The position numbers were made by a program, and so were the translations under genes. The notes beneath the pieces were generated by a model, which worked only from the letters and a program-made list of their open reading frames with translations, ran no database searches and was not told the origin of the DNA. A stretch of 64,000 nucleotides of DNA from Chelatococcus reniformis. GTDB lineage: Bacteria; Pseudomonadota; Alphaproteobacteria; Rhizobiales; Beijerinckiaceae. Shown piece by piece: positions 9,752 to 19,157 of the stretch. How positions within the stretch are numbered: the first letter of the stretch is position 1; every line of letters starts with the position of its first letter. Location of the stretch: the NCBI RefSeq assembly GCF_014640075.1, contig NZ_BMGG01000001.1:62001-126000 (forward strand), written 5' to 3'.

Positions 9752-12700
9752 ACCACGAGCCGCGTCCCGACCTCTTCAGCCGCCTCGCCGCCCCGCGCGT
9801 CTTCACCGTCCCGCCCGGCGCGCCGTTCCTGCCGACGCTCGCCTCGGCCCTGCTCGACGGCCGGCTGGTGCCGGGCTTCGCGCCGCGCGCCGAGCCGCTC
9901 GGCCTCGCCCGTGCCACCGTCTTCCTGCCCACCCGCCGCGCCGCCCGGGCGCTCGCCGACCATCTCGTGGCGCACGCGGGTGTCGGCGCCCTGTTCCTGC
10001 CGCGGATCGTGCCGTTGGGCGATGTGGACGAGGACATGCCGTTCGGCGAAAGCGACGATGCGGCCGGACCATTCGAAGGCGCCGACGCCGCCCTGCCGCC
10101 GCCGATCCCGGCGGCCGAGCGCCGGCTGACGCTGACGCGGCTGGTGCTGGCCTGGGCCCGTCAGGTCGACCGGGCGCTGCTCAGGCTCGCGCCGCATGAG
10201 CCGCTGCTGGTGCCTGCTTCGCCCGCCGACGCCTTGGCGCTCGCCGGCGACCTCGAACGGCTGATGGACCACATGACGACCCAGGGCGTCGACTGGGACG
10301 CCCTGGCGGCGACGGTGGAAGCGCGCCACAGCGCCTATTTCGGCATCACGCTCGCCTTCCTGCGCATCGTCGCCGAGACCTGGCCCGCGCTGCTGGCCGA
10401 GCGTGGCGCCAGCGACCCCACGGCGCGCCGCAACGCGCTCATCCTGGCCGAGGCGGCGCGGCTCGCGGGCGCGCACGGCCGGCCGGCCTCCGGGGCCCCG
10501 ATGATAGCCGCCGGGTCCACCGGCTCCATGCCGGCGACCGCCCGGCTGCTCGCCGCCATCGCCCGCCTGCCCAACGGCACCGTCGTGCTGCCCGGCCTCG
10601 ACCAGCACCTGGACGACACCAGCTTCGATCTGCTCACCGGCGGCAGCGGCGGCCGTCCGGGGGTGCGCGCCGGCATGGAGGAAGCGCCGTTCGGCCATCC
10701 ACAGACCGCCATGGCGCGGCTCATCGCCACGATCGGGATCGACCGGCGCGACGTCGTTCCGCTCGGCATCGCCCCGCCTGCGGCCATCGCCCGCAACCAG
10801 TTGCTGAGTGAGGCCTTGCGGCCGGCGGCCACCACAGAGCTGTGGGCCGAGCCGGCGCACCGCCCCTCGCCCGCGACGGCGGCCCGAGCCCTCGCCGGCG
10901 TTGCCATCGTGGAAGCCGGCGATGAGCGCGAGGAAGCCCTGGCCGCGGCCATCGCCATCCGCGAGGCGCTGGAAGACCCGCGCGCGACAGTCGCCCTGGT
11001 CACGCCCGATCGGGGGCTGGCGGAGCGCGTCTGCGCCGAGCTCGGCCGGTGGGGCCTCGACGCCGACGATTCCGCTGGCCGGCCCCTCGCCCGCACAGCC
11101 GCCGGCCGGCTCGCCCGTCTGGTCGCGGAGGCGGCCGCCAGCCGCTGCGCGGCGCGGGCGCTCGTCGCCCTGATCACCCATCCGCTCGCCGGCTTCGGCC
11201 AGGGCCAGCGGCGGGCGCGCCGCGCCGCGGCCGCCCTGGAGATCGGGCTGCTGCGCGGCCCCGAGCCGCCACCGGGCGTGGCCGGCCTGCGCGCCGTGCT
11301 GCCGGAGCGGCGCAAGGAAGCGGCCGGCCCCCATGCGCCGCGGCCGCTGCGGCGACTCGGCGACGGCGACTGGGAGCTGGCCAGCGGACTCATCGACCGC
11401 CTGGAGGCAGCTCTGGAGCCGATGGCCACAGCCGCCGCGGACGGCGACCTGGTGGCACTGGCCGGAGCCCACCGGCAGGCGGTGCTCGCAGCCGCAGTCG
11501 GCGAGGGCGAATTGACGACGCTCACGGGGCCGGATGCCGACGCCCTCTTCGCCCTCTTCGACGACCTCGCCGCCGCCCCGGGCTGCACCGTGCCCGGCGG
11601 CCTCGGCGACTATCCGGCCTTCTTCGCCCGGCTCGCCGGCGACCGCGTCGCGCGGCTGGAGGGCGCTGCCGGCGACGGGCGCGTGCGCGTCCTGGGCCTC
11701 CTGGAGGCACGGCTCGTGCACGTGGACCGCATGATCCTCGGCGGCCTCGACGAGGCCGTCTGGCCACCGGCGGCCCGCACCGACAGCTTCATCAACCGGC
11801 CGATGGCCGCGGCGCTCGGCCTGCCGCCACCGGAGCGACGCATCGGCCAGACCGCGCATGACTTCGTCGCCGCGCTCGGCACCGAGGATGCCGTCATCAC
11901 CCGCGCCGCCAAGCGCGGCGGGGCGCCGACCGTGCCGTCGCGCTTCCTGCAACGGCTGAAGGCGCTCGCCGACGACGGCCCCGTCTCGCCGTGGGCCGAG
12001 GCCGTGACCCGCGGCCGCCGCTATCTCGACTGGGCGGCCGCCCTGGACGCGGCCCCGGCGCCGCGGCCCATCGCGCAGCCCGCCCCGCGGCCGCCGGCCG
12101 ACCTGGTGCCCCGCTCCCTCAGTGTCACCGAGGTCGAGACGCTGGTGCGCGACCCCTATGCCATCTTCGCCAAGCATGTGCTGCGGCTGGATCCGCTGGA
12201 CGAGCTGGCGGTGCCGCCCGGCGCCGCCGACCGCGGCACCATCATCCACGACGTGCTGGGGCGCTTTGCCGAGCGCTGGCCGACGAGCTTGGTCCAGGAT
12301 CCGACCGACGAGCTGATCGCGTTGGGCCGCGAGGCGTTCGCCGGCCTCGCCGCCTATCCCGACATCGCTGCCCAGTGGTGGCCCCGCTTCGAGCGTGTCG
12401 CCCGCGCCTTCGCGCGCTGGGAGCTGGCGCGGCGGCCAGCCGTCGTCCAGGTCTTCGCCGAGGTGTCCGGCCGTCTGGAGCTGTCGCTCGCCGACGGCGT
12501 CACCTTCACCCTGCGCGCCCGCGCCGACCGCATCGAGCTTCGGCGCGACGGCGGCGCCACCGTGGTCGATTTCAAGACCGGTTCGCCGCCGACCGCCAAG
12601 GAGGTGTTCGTCGGCTTTGCGCCGCAGCTCACCCTCGAGGCAGCCATGCTGCGCCGCGGCGCCTTCACCGGCGTGCCGGCGGGCGGCGGCCTGGCCGATC

Positions 12701-12960
12701 TCCTCTACGTCCAGGCGAACGGCGGCGTCCCGCCCCTGCGACCCCGGCCGGTGGCGCCCCCGTCCGGCGAGCCCCGCACCGTCGCTGCCCTGATCGAGGA
12801 GCATCTCGCCCGTTTCGAGGCGCTGATCGCCCGCTACATCGCCGGCGAGCTGCCCTTCCGCGCCCGCCCCTTCGCCAAATACGCCAAGCGCTACAACGAC
12901 TACGACCACCTGGCCCGGGTGCGCGAATGGTCTCTCGCCAGCGCGGAGCCGGAGCCATGA
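9748..12960 (+). CDS. addB: Double-strand break repair protein AddB (alphaproteobacterial type)
   Basis: Subunit of the AddAB helicase-nuclease that resects double-strand DNA ends for RecA loading. The product has 1070 residues; a GTG start at 9748 overlaps the murU stop as GTGA. The N-terminal half is a helicase-like fold without a convincing Walker A (LPTRRAARALADHL and AAGSTGSMPATARLL are visible). The C-terminal part contains a PD-(D/E)XK nuclease of the RecB family: RGTIIHDVLGRFAE, then VVDFKTG with the catalytic Asp and Lys, then QLTLEAAML. Only three cysteines occur, all well before the nuclease, so the iron-sulfur staple of Firmicutes AddB is absent here. Confidence 0.95.
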   Translation: MNHEPRPDLFSRLAAPRVFTVPPGAPFLPTLASALLDGRLVPGFAPRAEPLGLARATVFLPTRRAARALADHLVAHAGVGALFLPRIVPLGDVDEDMPFGESDDAAGPFEGADAALPPPIPAAERRLTLTRLVLAWARQVDRALLRLAPHEPLLVPASPADALALAGDLERLMDHMTTQGVDWDALAATVEARHSAYFGITLAFLRIVAETWPALLAERGASDPTARRNALILAEAARLAGAHGRPASGAPMIAAGSTGSMPATARLLAAIARLPNGTVVLPGLDQHLDDTSFDLLTGGSGGRPGVRAGMEEAPFGHPQTAMARLIATIGIDRRDVVPLGIAPPAAIARNQLLSEALRPAATTELWAEPAHRPSPATAARALAGVAIVEAGDEREEALAAAIAIREALEDPRATVALVTPDRGLAERVCAELGRWGLDADDSAGRPLARTAAGRLARLVAEAAASRCAARALVALITHPLAGFGQGQRRARRAAAALEIGLLRGPEPPPGVAGLRAVLPERRKEAAGPHAPRPLRRLGDGDWELASGLIDRLEAALEPMATAAADGDLVALAGAHRQAVLAAAVGEGELTTLTGPDADALFALFDDLAAAPGCTVPGGLGDYPAFFARLAGDRVARLEGAAGDGRVRVLGLLEARLVHVDRMILGGLDEAVWPPAARTDSFINRPMAAALGLPPPERRIGQTAHDFVAALGTEDAVITRAAKRGGAPTVPSRFLQRLKALADDGPVSPWAEAVTRGRRYLDWAAALDAAPAPRPIAQPAPRPPADLVPRSLSVTEVETLVRDPYAIFAKHVLRLDPLDELAVPPGAADRGTIIHDVLGRFAERWPTSLVQDPTDELIALGREAFAGLAAYPDIAAQWWPRFERVARAFARWELARRPAVVQVFAEVSGRLELSLADGVTFTLRARADRIELRRDGGATVVDFKTGSPPTAKEVFVGFAPQLTLEAAMLRRGAFTGVPAGGGLADLLYVQANGGVPPLRPRPVAPPSGEPRTVAALIEEHLARFEALIARYIAGELPFRARPFAKYAKRYNDYDHLARVREWSLASAEPEP

Positions 12961-15900
12961 GCCTCGACACGATCGCGGCGGCCGGCCCCGTGAGCCGGGC
13001 CACCGAGGTGCAGCGCATCGCCTCCGATCCGGCCCTCTCCGCCTTCGTCTCCGCCAACGCCGGCTCCGGCAAGACCAAGGTGCTCGTCGACCGCGTGCTG
13101 CGGCTGCTGCTCGCCGGCACGCCGCCGGGCAAGATCCTGTGCCTCACCTATACCAAGGCGGCCGCGGCCCACATGGCCGTCAAGGTCTTCGACCGCCTCG
13201 CCAGCTGGGTCACCCAAACTGATGCCGAGCTGGCTCACGAGCTCGGCCTGCTGGAGGGCCGGCGGCCCTCTCCTGCCCGGCTCATCGCCGCACGACGGCT
13301 CTTCGCGCAGGCGGTCGAGACCCCCGGCGGCCTCAAGATCGAGACCATCCACGCCTTCTGCGAACGCCTGCTGCACCTCGTGCCGTTCGAGGCCAATGTC
13401 CCGGCCCGCTTCGAGGTGCTGGACGAAGCGGCCCAGGAGGAGCTCGTGGCCGACGCCACCCGCGCCGTGCTGAGTGAAGCGGCCGCCGGCGGCTCCGCCG
13501 CCACGGCGCTCTATCGCGTCAGCCTGGAAGCGGCCGGCGACCTGTTCACCACCGCCATCCGCGCCGCGCTCGCCCAGCGCGCCTTCCTGCGCGACATCGC
13601 GGCTTCCGCGGGCGGTGTCGCCGCTGCCATGGAGGCCCTGGCGCAGGCGCTCGGCCTGCTGCCCGGCGACGCGCTGGCCACGATCGAACGGACCATGCTC
13701 GAAGGCGGGCTGCCGCCGGCGGAGTGGGCCGCCGTAGCCGGCGAACTGGCCGGCGGCGGGAGGAACGACCAGCAGCGCGCGGCGGATTTGCGAGCCGCCG
13801 ACGCCGCCACCGAGCCAGCCGAGCGGCTCGAGCGCTATCTTGCGGTGTTCTTCACCGAGGAAGGCAAGCCGCGCGCCGACACGCTGGTCACCAAGAAGGT
13901 CGCGCAGGGCCTTGCCATCCGCATGCGCGACGAACGCGATCGGCTCGCCGGCCTCGTCGACCGGCGGCGGGCGGCGCGGACGGTAGAGCGCACAGCCGCG
14001 CTCATGACGCTGGCCGAAGCCATCCTGAGCCGGGTCGAGGCGCTCAAGCACGCCCGCGGTGCGCTGGATTTCGACGATCTCATCGACAAGACGCGCACGC
14101 TCCTGGAGCGCTCGGAGGCAGCCAGTTGGGTGCTGCACAAGCTCGACGCCGGCATCGACCACGTGCTGGTCGACGAGGCCCAGGATACCAATCCGGCACA
14201 ATGGGACATCCTGCGGGCGCTGACGGCCGAGTTCACCGTGGGTGCCGGCGCCCGCCAGGAGGACCGGACCGTTTTCGCCGTGGGCGATCCCAAGCAATCG
14301 ATCTACGGCTTCCAGGGCGCCGATCCGCGAGCCTTTGCCGAGAGCGGCCGCTACTTTGCCCGCGCGGCCGCCGCGGCCGGCCACCGCTTCGAGCCGCTCG
14401 AGCTCAACGTCTCGTTCCGCTCGGCCCCGGCGGTGCTGGCCGCCGTCGACCTCGTCTTCGGCGTGTCCAGCCACTTCGCCGGCCTGGCATTCGGCGAAGA
14501 CGCCACCGTACGGGCGGGCACGGTGCACGCCACCAGCCGGCTCGGCCACTACGGCCGCGTCGAGATCTGGACCCCGACCGCGGCCGAGGAGGACCCCGAG
14601 CCCGACGCCTGGGCGGCGCCCGTCGATACGCCGGAGCCGACCTCGGCCGCCGTCGTGCTGGCCGAGCGCATCGCCCGCAACGTCCGCGTCCTGGTGCGCG
14701 AGGGTGACGAGACCGGCCGCCGGGTGCCGGCCGGCGAGGTGCTGATCCTGGTGCGCAAGCGCGGCGCACTTTTCGAGGCGGTCATCCGCGCGCTCAAAGG
14801 GGCCGGGCTGCCGGTCGCCGGCGCCGACCGGCTGCGGCTCGGCGAACACATCGCGGTGCTCGACCTGGTGGCGGCCGGCCGCGCCGCGTTGCTCGCCGAC
14901 GACGACCTGACCCTGGCCACGGTGCTCAAATCGCCCCTCGGCGGCCTCGACGACGACGACCTGGTGGCCATCGCCGCGCGCCGGCCGGGCCGCGTCTCGC
15001 TGCGCGCGGCGCTCAGTGAGGCCGCCGCCGGCAACGCCACTGCCGCCGCGGCCCTGGGCGTCGTCGAACGCCTCGAGGCGATGAGCGGCCGTCTCGGCCC
15101 CTTTGGCTTCTATGCCGCGCTGCTCGGCCCGCTCGGCGGTCGCCGCGCGCTGGTGGCGCGGCTCGGGCCCGAGGCGCACGACGCCATCGACGAATTCCTC
15201 GGCCTGGCGCTCGCCCACGAGCAGCGCGAAACCCCCTCGCTCGCCCTGTTCCTGGCCCGCTTCGGCGACGCCGCGCACGACGTGAAACGCGACATGGACG
15301 CCAGCCGCGGCGAGATCCGCGTCATGACCGTCCACGGCGCCAAGGGCCTGGAAGCGCAGACGGTGATCCTCGCCGACGCCTGCCGCTACGACGAGCGCCT
15401 GCCGCCGCTGCTCACCGTCGACGTCGGCGGCGGCGGGCTGGTGCCGCGGCAGGTGCCGGTGTGGCTGCCTGCGGCGGCCGAACGGCCGACGGCCCTGGAG
15501 GACGCCTGCAATGCCGCCCGTAGCCGCGAGCGCGAGGAGCACAATCGGTTGCTCTACGTGGCCATGACCCGGGCCAAGGAGCGGCTGGTCATCGCGCCTC
15601 ACCTCGCCAAGGCACCCAAGGTGCCGCCCCGCGAATGCTGGTACGGCATGATCGACGCCGCGCTGGGCGGCGCGGCCGACGGCGGCGGTGGCGTGGAGGT
15701 GCGCGAACTCGCCGATCCGCGCACCGGCGAGGCGCTGCGCGTGGTGGCGAGCGGGGCCCACGCTGCGCCGGTGGAGTTGAGCGTCCCCGCGACCGCGGCG
15801 CGGCTCGCGCCGACCTGGCTGACCGCGCCGGCCCCACGCCAGACGAGCACCGCCCCGGCCCTGCTGCCCTCGGCCGCCGGCGGCCGGCGGCCGGCGCGGA

Positions 15901-16454
15901 CGGGGCCGAGCGCCGACGATCGAGAGGCTAGGCGCGAAGGCCTGCTGCTGCATGCGCTGCTCGAGCGGCTGCCGGCGCAGCCGGCGGCGGCGCGGCCCGC
16001 GGCCGCCGAGCGCTACCTGGCGAGCCAGGCGGCAGACTGGCCGGCCGCGCGTCGACAGGCACTGGCCACCGAGACTTTGGCCATCATAGCCGCGCCGCGC
16101 CTCAAGGCGCTGTTCGGCCCGGCCGGGCGCAGCGAGGTGGAGGTGGCGGGCGAGATCACACTGCCGGACGGCGGCGCCTTCTCGGTCAGCGGTCGCATCG
16201 ACCGCCTTGCGCTGACGGACGAGGCCATCCTCATCGCCGACTTCAAGAGCGGCCAGGCGCCCGGCGTCCTCGCCGACAGCCACGTGACCCAGCTGGCACT
16301 CTACGGTGCGCTGGTCCGGCGGGCGCTCCCGGGCCGCCGGGTGCGGCCACTTCTGGTCTATCGCACCGGGCTGGCGATCGTCGAACTGACAGCCGAGCAA
16401 CAGCACGAGGCGCTCCAGCGGCTGGCGCCGACGACTGCGACGGCGGGCGGATGA
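12957..16454 (+). CDS. addA: Double-strand break repair helicase-nuclease AddA
   Basis: Superfamily I (UvrD/RecB-type) 3'-5' helicase with a C-terminal nuclease, 1165 residues, partner of AddB. Motifs in order: Walker A SANAGSGKTKV near residue 32, motif Ia LTYTKAAA, motif II VDEAQDTNPAQW, motif III GDPKQSIYGFQGADP, motif V VMTVHGAKGLEA, motif VI YVAMTRAKERL, and the nuclease ILIADFKSG. The ATG at 12957 overlaps the addB stop by four bases (ATGA), indicating translational coupling. An in-frame open stretch runs far upstream inside addB, but it is only an out-of-frame shadow of that gene. Confidence 0.96.
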   Translation: MSLDTIAAAGPVSRATEVQRIASDPALSAFVSANAGSGKTKVLVDRVLRLLLAGTPPGKILCLTYTKAAAAHMAVKVFDRLASWVTQTDAELAHELGLLEGRRPSPARLIAARRLFAQAVETPGGLKIETIHAFCERLLHLVPFEANVPARFEVLDEAAQEELVADATRAVLSEAAAGGSAATALYRVSLEAAGDLFTTAIRAALAQRAFLRDIAASAGGVAAAMEALAQALGLLPGDALATIERTMLEGGLPPAEWAAVAGELAGGGRNDQQRAADLRAADAATEPAERLERYLAVFFTEEGKPRADTLVTKKVAQGLAIRMRDERDRLAGLVDRRRAARTVERTAALMTLAEAILSRVEALKHARGALDFDDLIDKTRTLLERSEAASWVLHKLDAGIDHVLVDEAQDTNPAQWDILRALTAEFTVGAGARQEDRTVFAVGDPKQSIYGFQGADPRAFAESGRYFARAAAAAGHRFEPLELNVSFRSAPAVLAAVDLVFGVSSHFAGLAFGEDATVRAGTVHATSRLGHYGRVEIWTPTAAEEDPEPDAWAAPVDTPEPTSAAVVLAERIARNVRVLVREGDETGRRVPAGEVLILVRKRGALFEAVIRALKGAGLPVAGADRLRLGEHIAVLDLVAAGRAALLADDDLTLATVLKSPLGGLDDDDLVAIAARRPGRVSLRAALSEAAAGNATAAAALGVVERLEAMSGRLGPFGFYAALLGPLGGRRALVARLGPEAHDAIDEFLGLALAHEQRETPSLALFLARFGDAAHDVKRDMDASRGEIRVMTVHGAKGLEAQTVILADACRYDERLPPLLTVDVGGGGLVPRQVPVWLPAAAERPTALEDACNAARSREREEHNRLLYVAMTRAKERLVIAPHLAKAPKVPPRECWYGMIDAALGGAADGGGGVEVRELADPRTGEALRVVASGAHAAPVELSVPATAARLAPTWLTAPAPRQTSTAPALLPSAAGGRRPARTGPSADDREARREGLLLHALLERLPAQPAAARPAAAERYLASQAADWPAARRQALATETLAIIAAPRLKALFGPAGRSEVEVAGEITLPDGGAFSVSGRIDRLALTDEAILIADFKSGQAPGVLADSHVTQLALYGALVRRALPGRRVRPLLVYRTGLAIVELTAEQQHEALQRLAPTTATAGG

Positions 16455-16606
16455 GCGCGGCGCCACCGCCCGAGGCGCCATCGTGTAGACGCACATCCGC
16501 CCTGTGCGCGCCGCGCGCGCGCCGGCCTTGACCCTCCGGCAGCGGCTTCCTAGCTTCTGGACAACGACGAACGGAGCGAGTCGAACGGCTCGCGGAAAGG
16601 TTAGCC

Positions 16607-16942
16607 ATGGCGACCACAAAAGTGACCGATACCAGCTTCGAGGCCGACGTCCTGAAGGCCGCCGAGCCGGTGGTCGTCGACTTCTGGGCCGAGTGGTGCG
16701 GCCCCTGCCGCATGATCGGCCCGGCGCTGGAGGAGATCTCCAAGGAACTCGGCGACAAGGTCAAGATCGTGAAGCTGAACGTCGACGAGAACCCCGGCGT
16801 GGCGGCTCAGTTCGGCATCCGCTCGATCCCCACCCTGATGATCTTCAAGGACGGCAAGCTCGCCTCCCAGAAGGTCGGCGCGGCGCCCAAGGGCGACCTG
16901 TCGCGGTGGATCCAGAGCACGGCCGGCACCGCGGTCGCCTGA
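16607..16942 (+). CDS. trxA: Thioredoxin
   Basis: Cytoplasmic protein disulfide reductase of 111 residues. The active site is AEWCGPCRM, with the two redox cysteines and the usual Trp before them; the cis-proline lies in [10 protein letters not shown], and the buried Asp precedes the active site in VVDFW. The start follows an AAAGG ribosome site by nine bases. The order addB-addA-trxA is normal for this bacterial group. In relatives folC usually follows trxA; here a ten-kilobase accessory block intervenes. Confidence 0.97.
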   Translation: MATTKVTDTSFEADVLKAAEPVVVDFWAEWCGPCRMIGPALEEISKELGDKVKIVKLNVDENPGVAAQFGIRSIPTLMIFKDGKLASQKVGAAPKGDLSRWIQSTAGTAVA

Positions 16943-16967
16943 TCGGCGCAACGACTTTGAATCGATG

Positions 16968-16997
16968 TGTGGCCGGGCTTCCCCAAGTCCGGCCACA
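16968..16997. terminator. Long hairpin between trxA and the convergent cyclase gene
   Basis: Thirteen base pairs (one G-T) with a CCCC loop: TGTGGCCGGGCTT pairs with AAGTCCGGCCACA. It lies between two converging genes and could end transcription from either side. The T-rich tail on the plus strand is weak (TCTGTTTG). Confidence 0.55.
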
Positions 16998-17012
16998 TCT
17001 GTTTGAGGGGCC

Positions 17013-17801
17013 TCACGCGTCCACGATGGCCACGGCGCGAGTCCAGCCGGCCGAGGCGCGCTGAATTTTCACAGGGAAGCAAACCACCTGGAAGCCGTCC
17101 GGCGGCAGGATCTCCAGATTGTGCAGCTTCTCCAGATGCGAGTAGCCGATCTCGCGTCCCGCCCGGTGTCCTTCCCAGATCAGGCTCGCGTCGCCGCCCG
17201 CGGCGATCTTGCGCTTGGTGTGGGAGAATGGGGCGTCCCAGCTCCAGGCGTCGGTGCCGACCAGCCGCACGCCCTGCTCGAGCATCCACAAGGTGGCGGC
17301 TTTGCCCATGCCGCAGCCGGCGTCGACATAATCGTCCTCGCCGTAGCGGCTGCCGGCACGCGTGTTGACGACGACGATCTCCAGCGGCTTCAGCCGATGG
17401 CCGATGCGCTTCAGCTCGGTCTCCACGTCGCCCGGCGTCACCACATAGCCGTCGTCGAAGGCGCGGAAATCGAGCTTGACGGCGGGCTGGAAGCACCACT
17501 CCAGCGGCACCTCGTCGATGCGCATGCTGGGCTCGCCGCCCGGGGTCAGAGCATGGTTCATCGATGAGAAATAGTGATAGGGCGCGTCCAGATGCGTGCC
17601 GTTGTGCGTGCTCAGCGTGCACGTCTCAACGGCCGCGTATTCGCCTTGCGGCAGCTGGTCGACGCCGACACCGAAGTAGCTGGCGATCGCCGGCGCGGTC
17701 ATGTGGTGGTCGCGATACTCGATCTTCGGCAAGGCGTGCGGCGGGTCGCTGGCGATGCCCGTCTGCAGGGCGACCGAGATATCGATGAGGCGGCGGGCCA
17801 T
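17013..17801 (-). CDS. Cyclase-family hydrolase (kynurenine-formamidase-like fold)
   Basis: Metal-dependent hydrolase of 262 residues in the cyclase/KynB superfamily. The diagnostic motif HxGTHxDxPxH appears as HNGTHLDAPYHY near residue 70, with further conserved parts AGSRYGEDDYVD and GTDAWSWDAPF. Such enzymes hydrolyse formamides, lactones or ring amides. It is the last gene of the leftward operon, 14 bases after the fumarylacetoacetase gene, and probably performs a late ring-opening or deformylation step. The ATG at 17801 follows AAGGA by seven bases; an upstream in-frame extension is Arg-rich and unlikely. The substrate is not known. Confidence 0.85.
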   Translation of the reverse strand: MARRLIDISVALQTGIASDPPHALPKIEYRDHHMTAPAIASYFGVGVDQLPQGEYAAVETCTLSTHNGTHLDAPYHYFSSMNHALTPGGEPSMRIDEVPLEWCFQPAVKLDFRAFDDGYVVTPGDVETELKRIGHRLKPLEIVVVNTRAGSRYGEDDYVDAGCGMGKAATLWMLEQGVRLVGTDAWSWDAPFSHTKRKIAAGGDASLIWEGHRAGREIGYSHLEKLHNLEILPPDGFQVVCFPVKIQRASAGWTRAVAIVDA

Positions 17802-17815
17802 CAGGGGTCCTTCGA

Positions 17816-19126
17816 CTACGCGTGAGCTGGGAGAATGCGGCCTTCGCAGCGACCGAATCCGATCGGGACGAAGCCGGGCCGTTCGGCCCGCCCGGTGAAG
17901 AGGACGCTGTCGCCGTCGACGAGCCACGTGCGGCTCTCGCCGTTGGGTAACGCGATCGGCCGCTCGCCGTCGGTGATCTCGGCGAGGCAGGCGCGGCTCT
18001 CGTCGGTCGGCCCCGACGTCGTGCCGCTGCCGATCAGATCGCCCGTCTCGATGTTGCAGCCGTTGCTGGTGTGATGGGCGATCATCTGCGCCACGGTCCA
18101 GTACATGTGCTTGAAGTTGGTCGTGGTGACGCAGTGCGGCGGCGCGCCTGCGGTCCGCATGGCCTCGGTCTGGATGGAGGCCTTCAGCAGCAGATCGAGG
18201 CCTCCATCGCGCTGGTCAGCCTCCGCATGGAGATAGGGCAGCGGCGCCGGGTCCCCGGCCGGCCGAGCCGCGGCCGCAATGCGGTACGGCGCCAGCGCGT
18301 CGGCCGTCACCACGAAGGGCGAGACCGTCGTCGACAGGGTCTTGGCGAGGAACGGACCGAGCGGCACGCTCTCCCAACGCTGGATGTCGCGTGCCGACCA
18401 ATCGTTGAGGAGGCAGTAGCCAAAGATGTGGTCCGGCGCCCTATCGATCGGCACGGGATCCCCGAGCACGCTGCTGTGGCCGACGAAGGCGCCGAGCTCG
18501 AGCTCGAAGTCGAGCGCCTCGGTCGGGCCAAAATGCACGTCGCCCGTCGCGCGGCGCCACTGGCCGTTGGGGCGGCGGATCGCGGCGCCGCTGACGCGCA
18601 CCGAGCTTGCCCTGCTGTTGTAGGCGATCGGCACATAGCGATAATTAGCCGGAACCGGATTATCCGGCCGTGTCCTGCGGCCGCCTCGCTCCGTGTGGTG
18701 AAGCGAAGCGAAGAAGTCCGTGAAGCCGCCGATCTTCATCGGCAGCTGCAGTACCGCTTGCCGGGCACTGACGATGAGGCGGTCACGGTGAGGCCCCGTC
18801 GCATCGTCCTCCACGCGCAGCAACTCGGACAGGCGCAGCCGCAGCGCCCGCAACGCACCACGGTCGAGCCGGGCGAGCGCGTTGAGGCCGGTGCCCCTGC
18901 ACCCGGCGATCGCGGACGCGTAGCTCGGCGCCAGCAGCCCCGCCTCCAGCGCCCCCTCCAGATCGAGAATGCCGTCGCCGATGGCCACGCCGGCACGCGC
19001 CGGCTCGGCGCCCGATGAGAACATGCAGTATGGCAGGTTCTGGATCGGGAAATCGGTGGCGGGGTCGTTGGCGCTGCCGACCCAGCTCCTGCGGGCCGGA
19101 TCGTGCGTTGCATCGAGCTGAATCAT
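17816..19126 (-). CDS. Fumarylacetoacetate hydrolase family protein (full-length fumarylacetoacetase type)
   Basis: A 436-residue protein of the long, two-domain fumarylacetoacetase class rather than the short FahA/HpcE type. Conserved segments include FFASLHHTER (catalytic His region), IAYNSRASSVRVSG, the metal-site ELELGAFVG, FGYCLLNDWSARDIQRWE, VPLGPFLAKTLSTTVSP and HHTSNGCNIETGDLIGSGTTSGP. Family members hydrolyse C-C bonds of acylpyruvate-type ring-cleavage products, giving fumarate or a similar acid. No homogentisate dioxygenase is present in the window, so the exact substrate is open. It sits in one operon with a transporter and a molybdenum hydroxylase, suggesting catabolism of a ring compound. 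Confidence 0.9.
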   Translation of the reverse strand: MIQLDATHDPARRSWVGSANDPATDFPIQNLPYCMFSSGAEPARAGVAIGDGILDLEGALEAGLLAPSYASAIAGCRGTGLNALARLDRGALRALRLRLSELLRVEDDATGPHRDRLIVSARQAVLQLPMKIGGFTDFFASLHHTERGGRRTRPDNPVPANYRYVPIAYNSRASSVRVSGAAIRRPNGQWRRATGDVHFGPTEALDFELELGAFVGHSSVLGDPVPIDRAPDHIFGYCLLNDWSARDIQRWESVPLGPFLAKTLSTTVSPFVVTADALAPYRIAAAARPAGDPAPLPYLHAEADQRDGGLDLLLKASIQTEAMRTAGAPPHCVTTTNFKHMYWTVAQMIAHHTSNGCNIETGDLIGSGTTSGPTDESRACLAEITDGERPIALPNGESRTWLVDGDSVLFTGRAERPGFVPIGFGRCEGRILPAHA

Positions 19127-19157
19127 CGAGCGGTTCTCTTGGTTCGAGCGGATCGTC

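Noticed and set aside
9553-16619. Very long open frames antisense to addB and addA (minus strand, over 1100 codons each)
   Set aside because: They mirror the codons of strongly supported AddB and AddA genes, are Arg/Gly/Ala-rich, and have no recognisable domain; such shadows are normal in GC-rich DNA.
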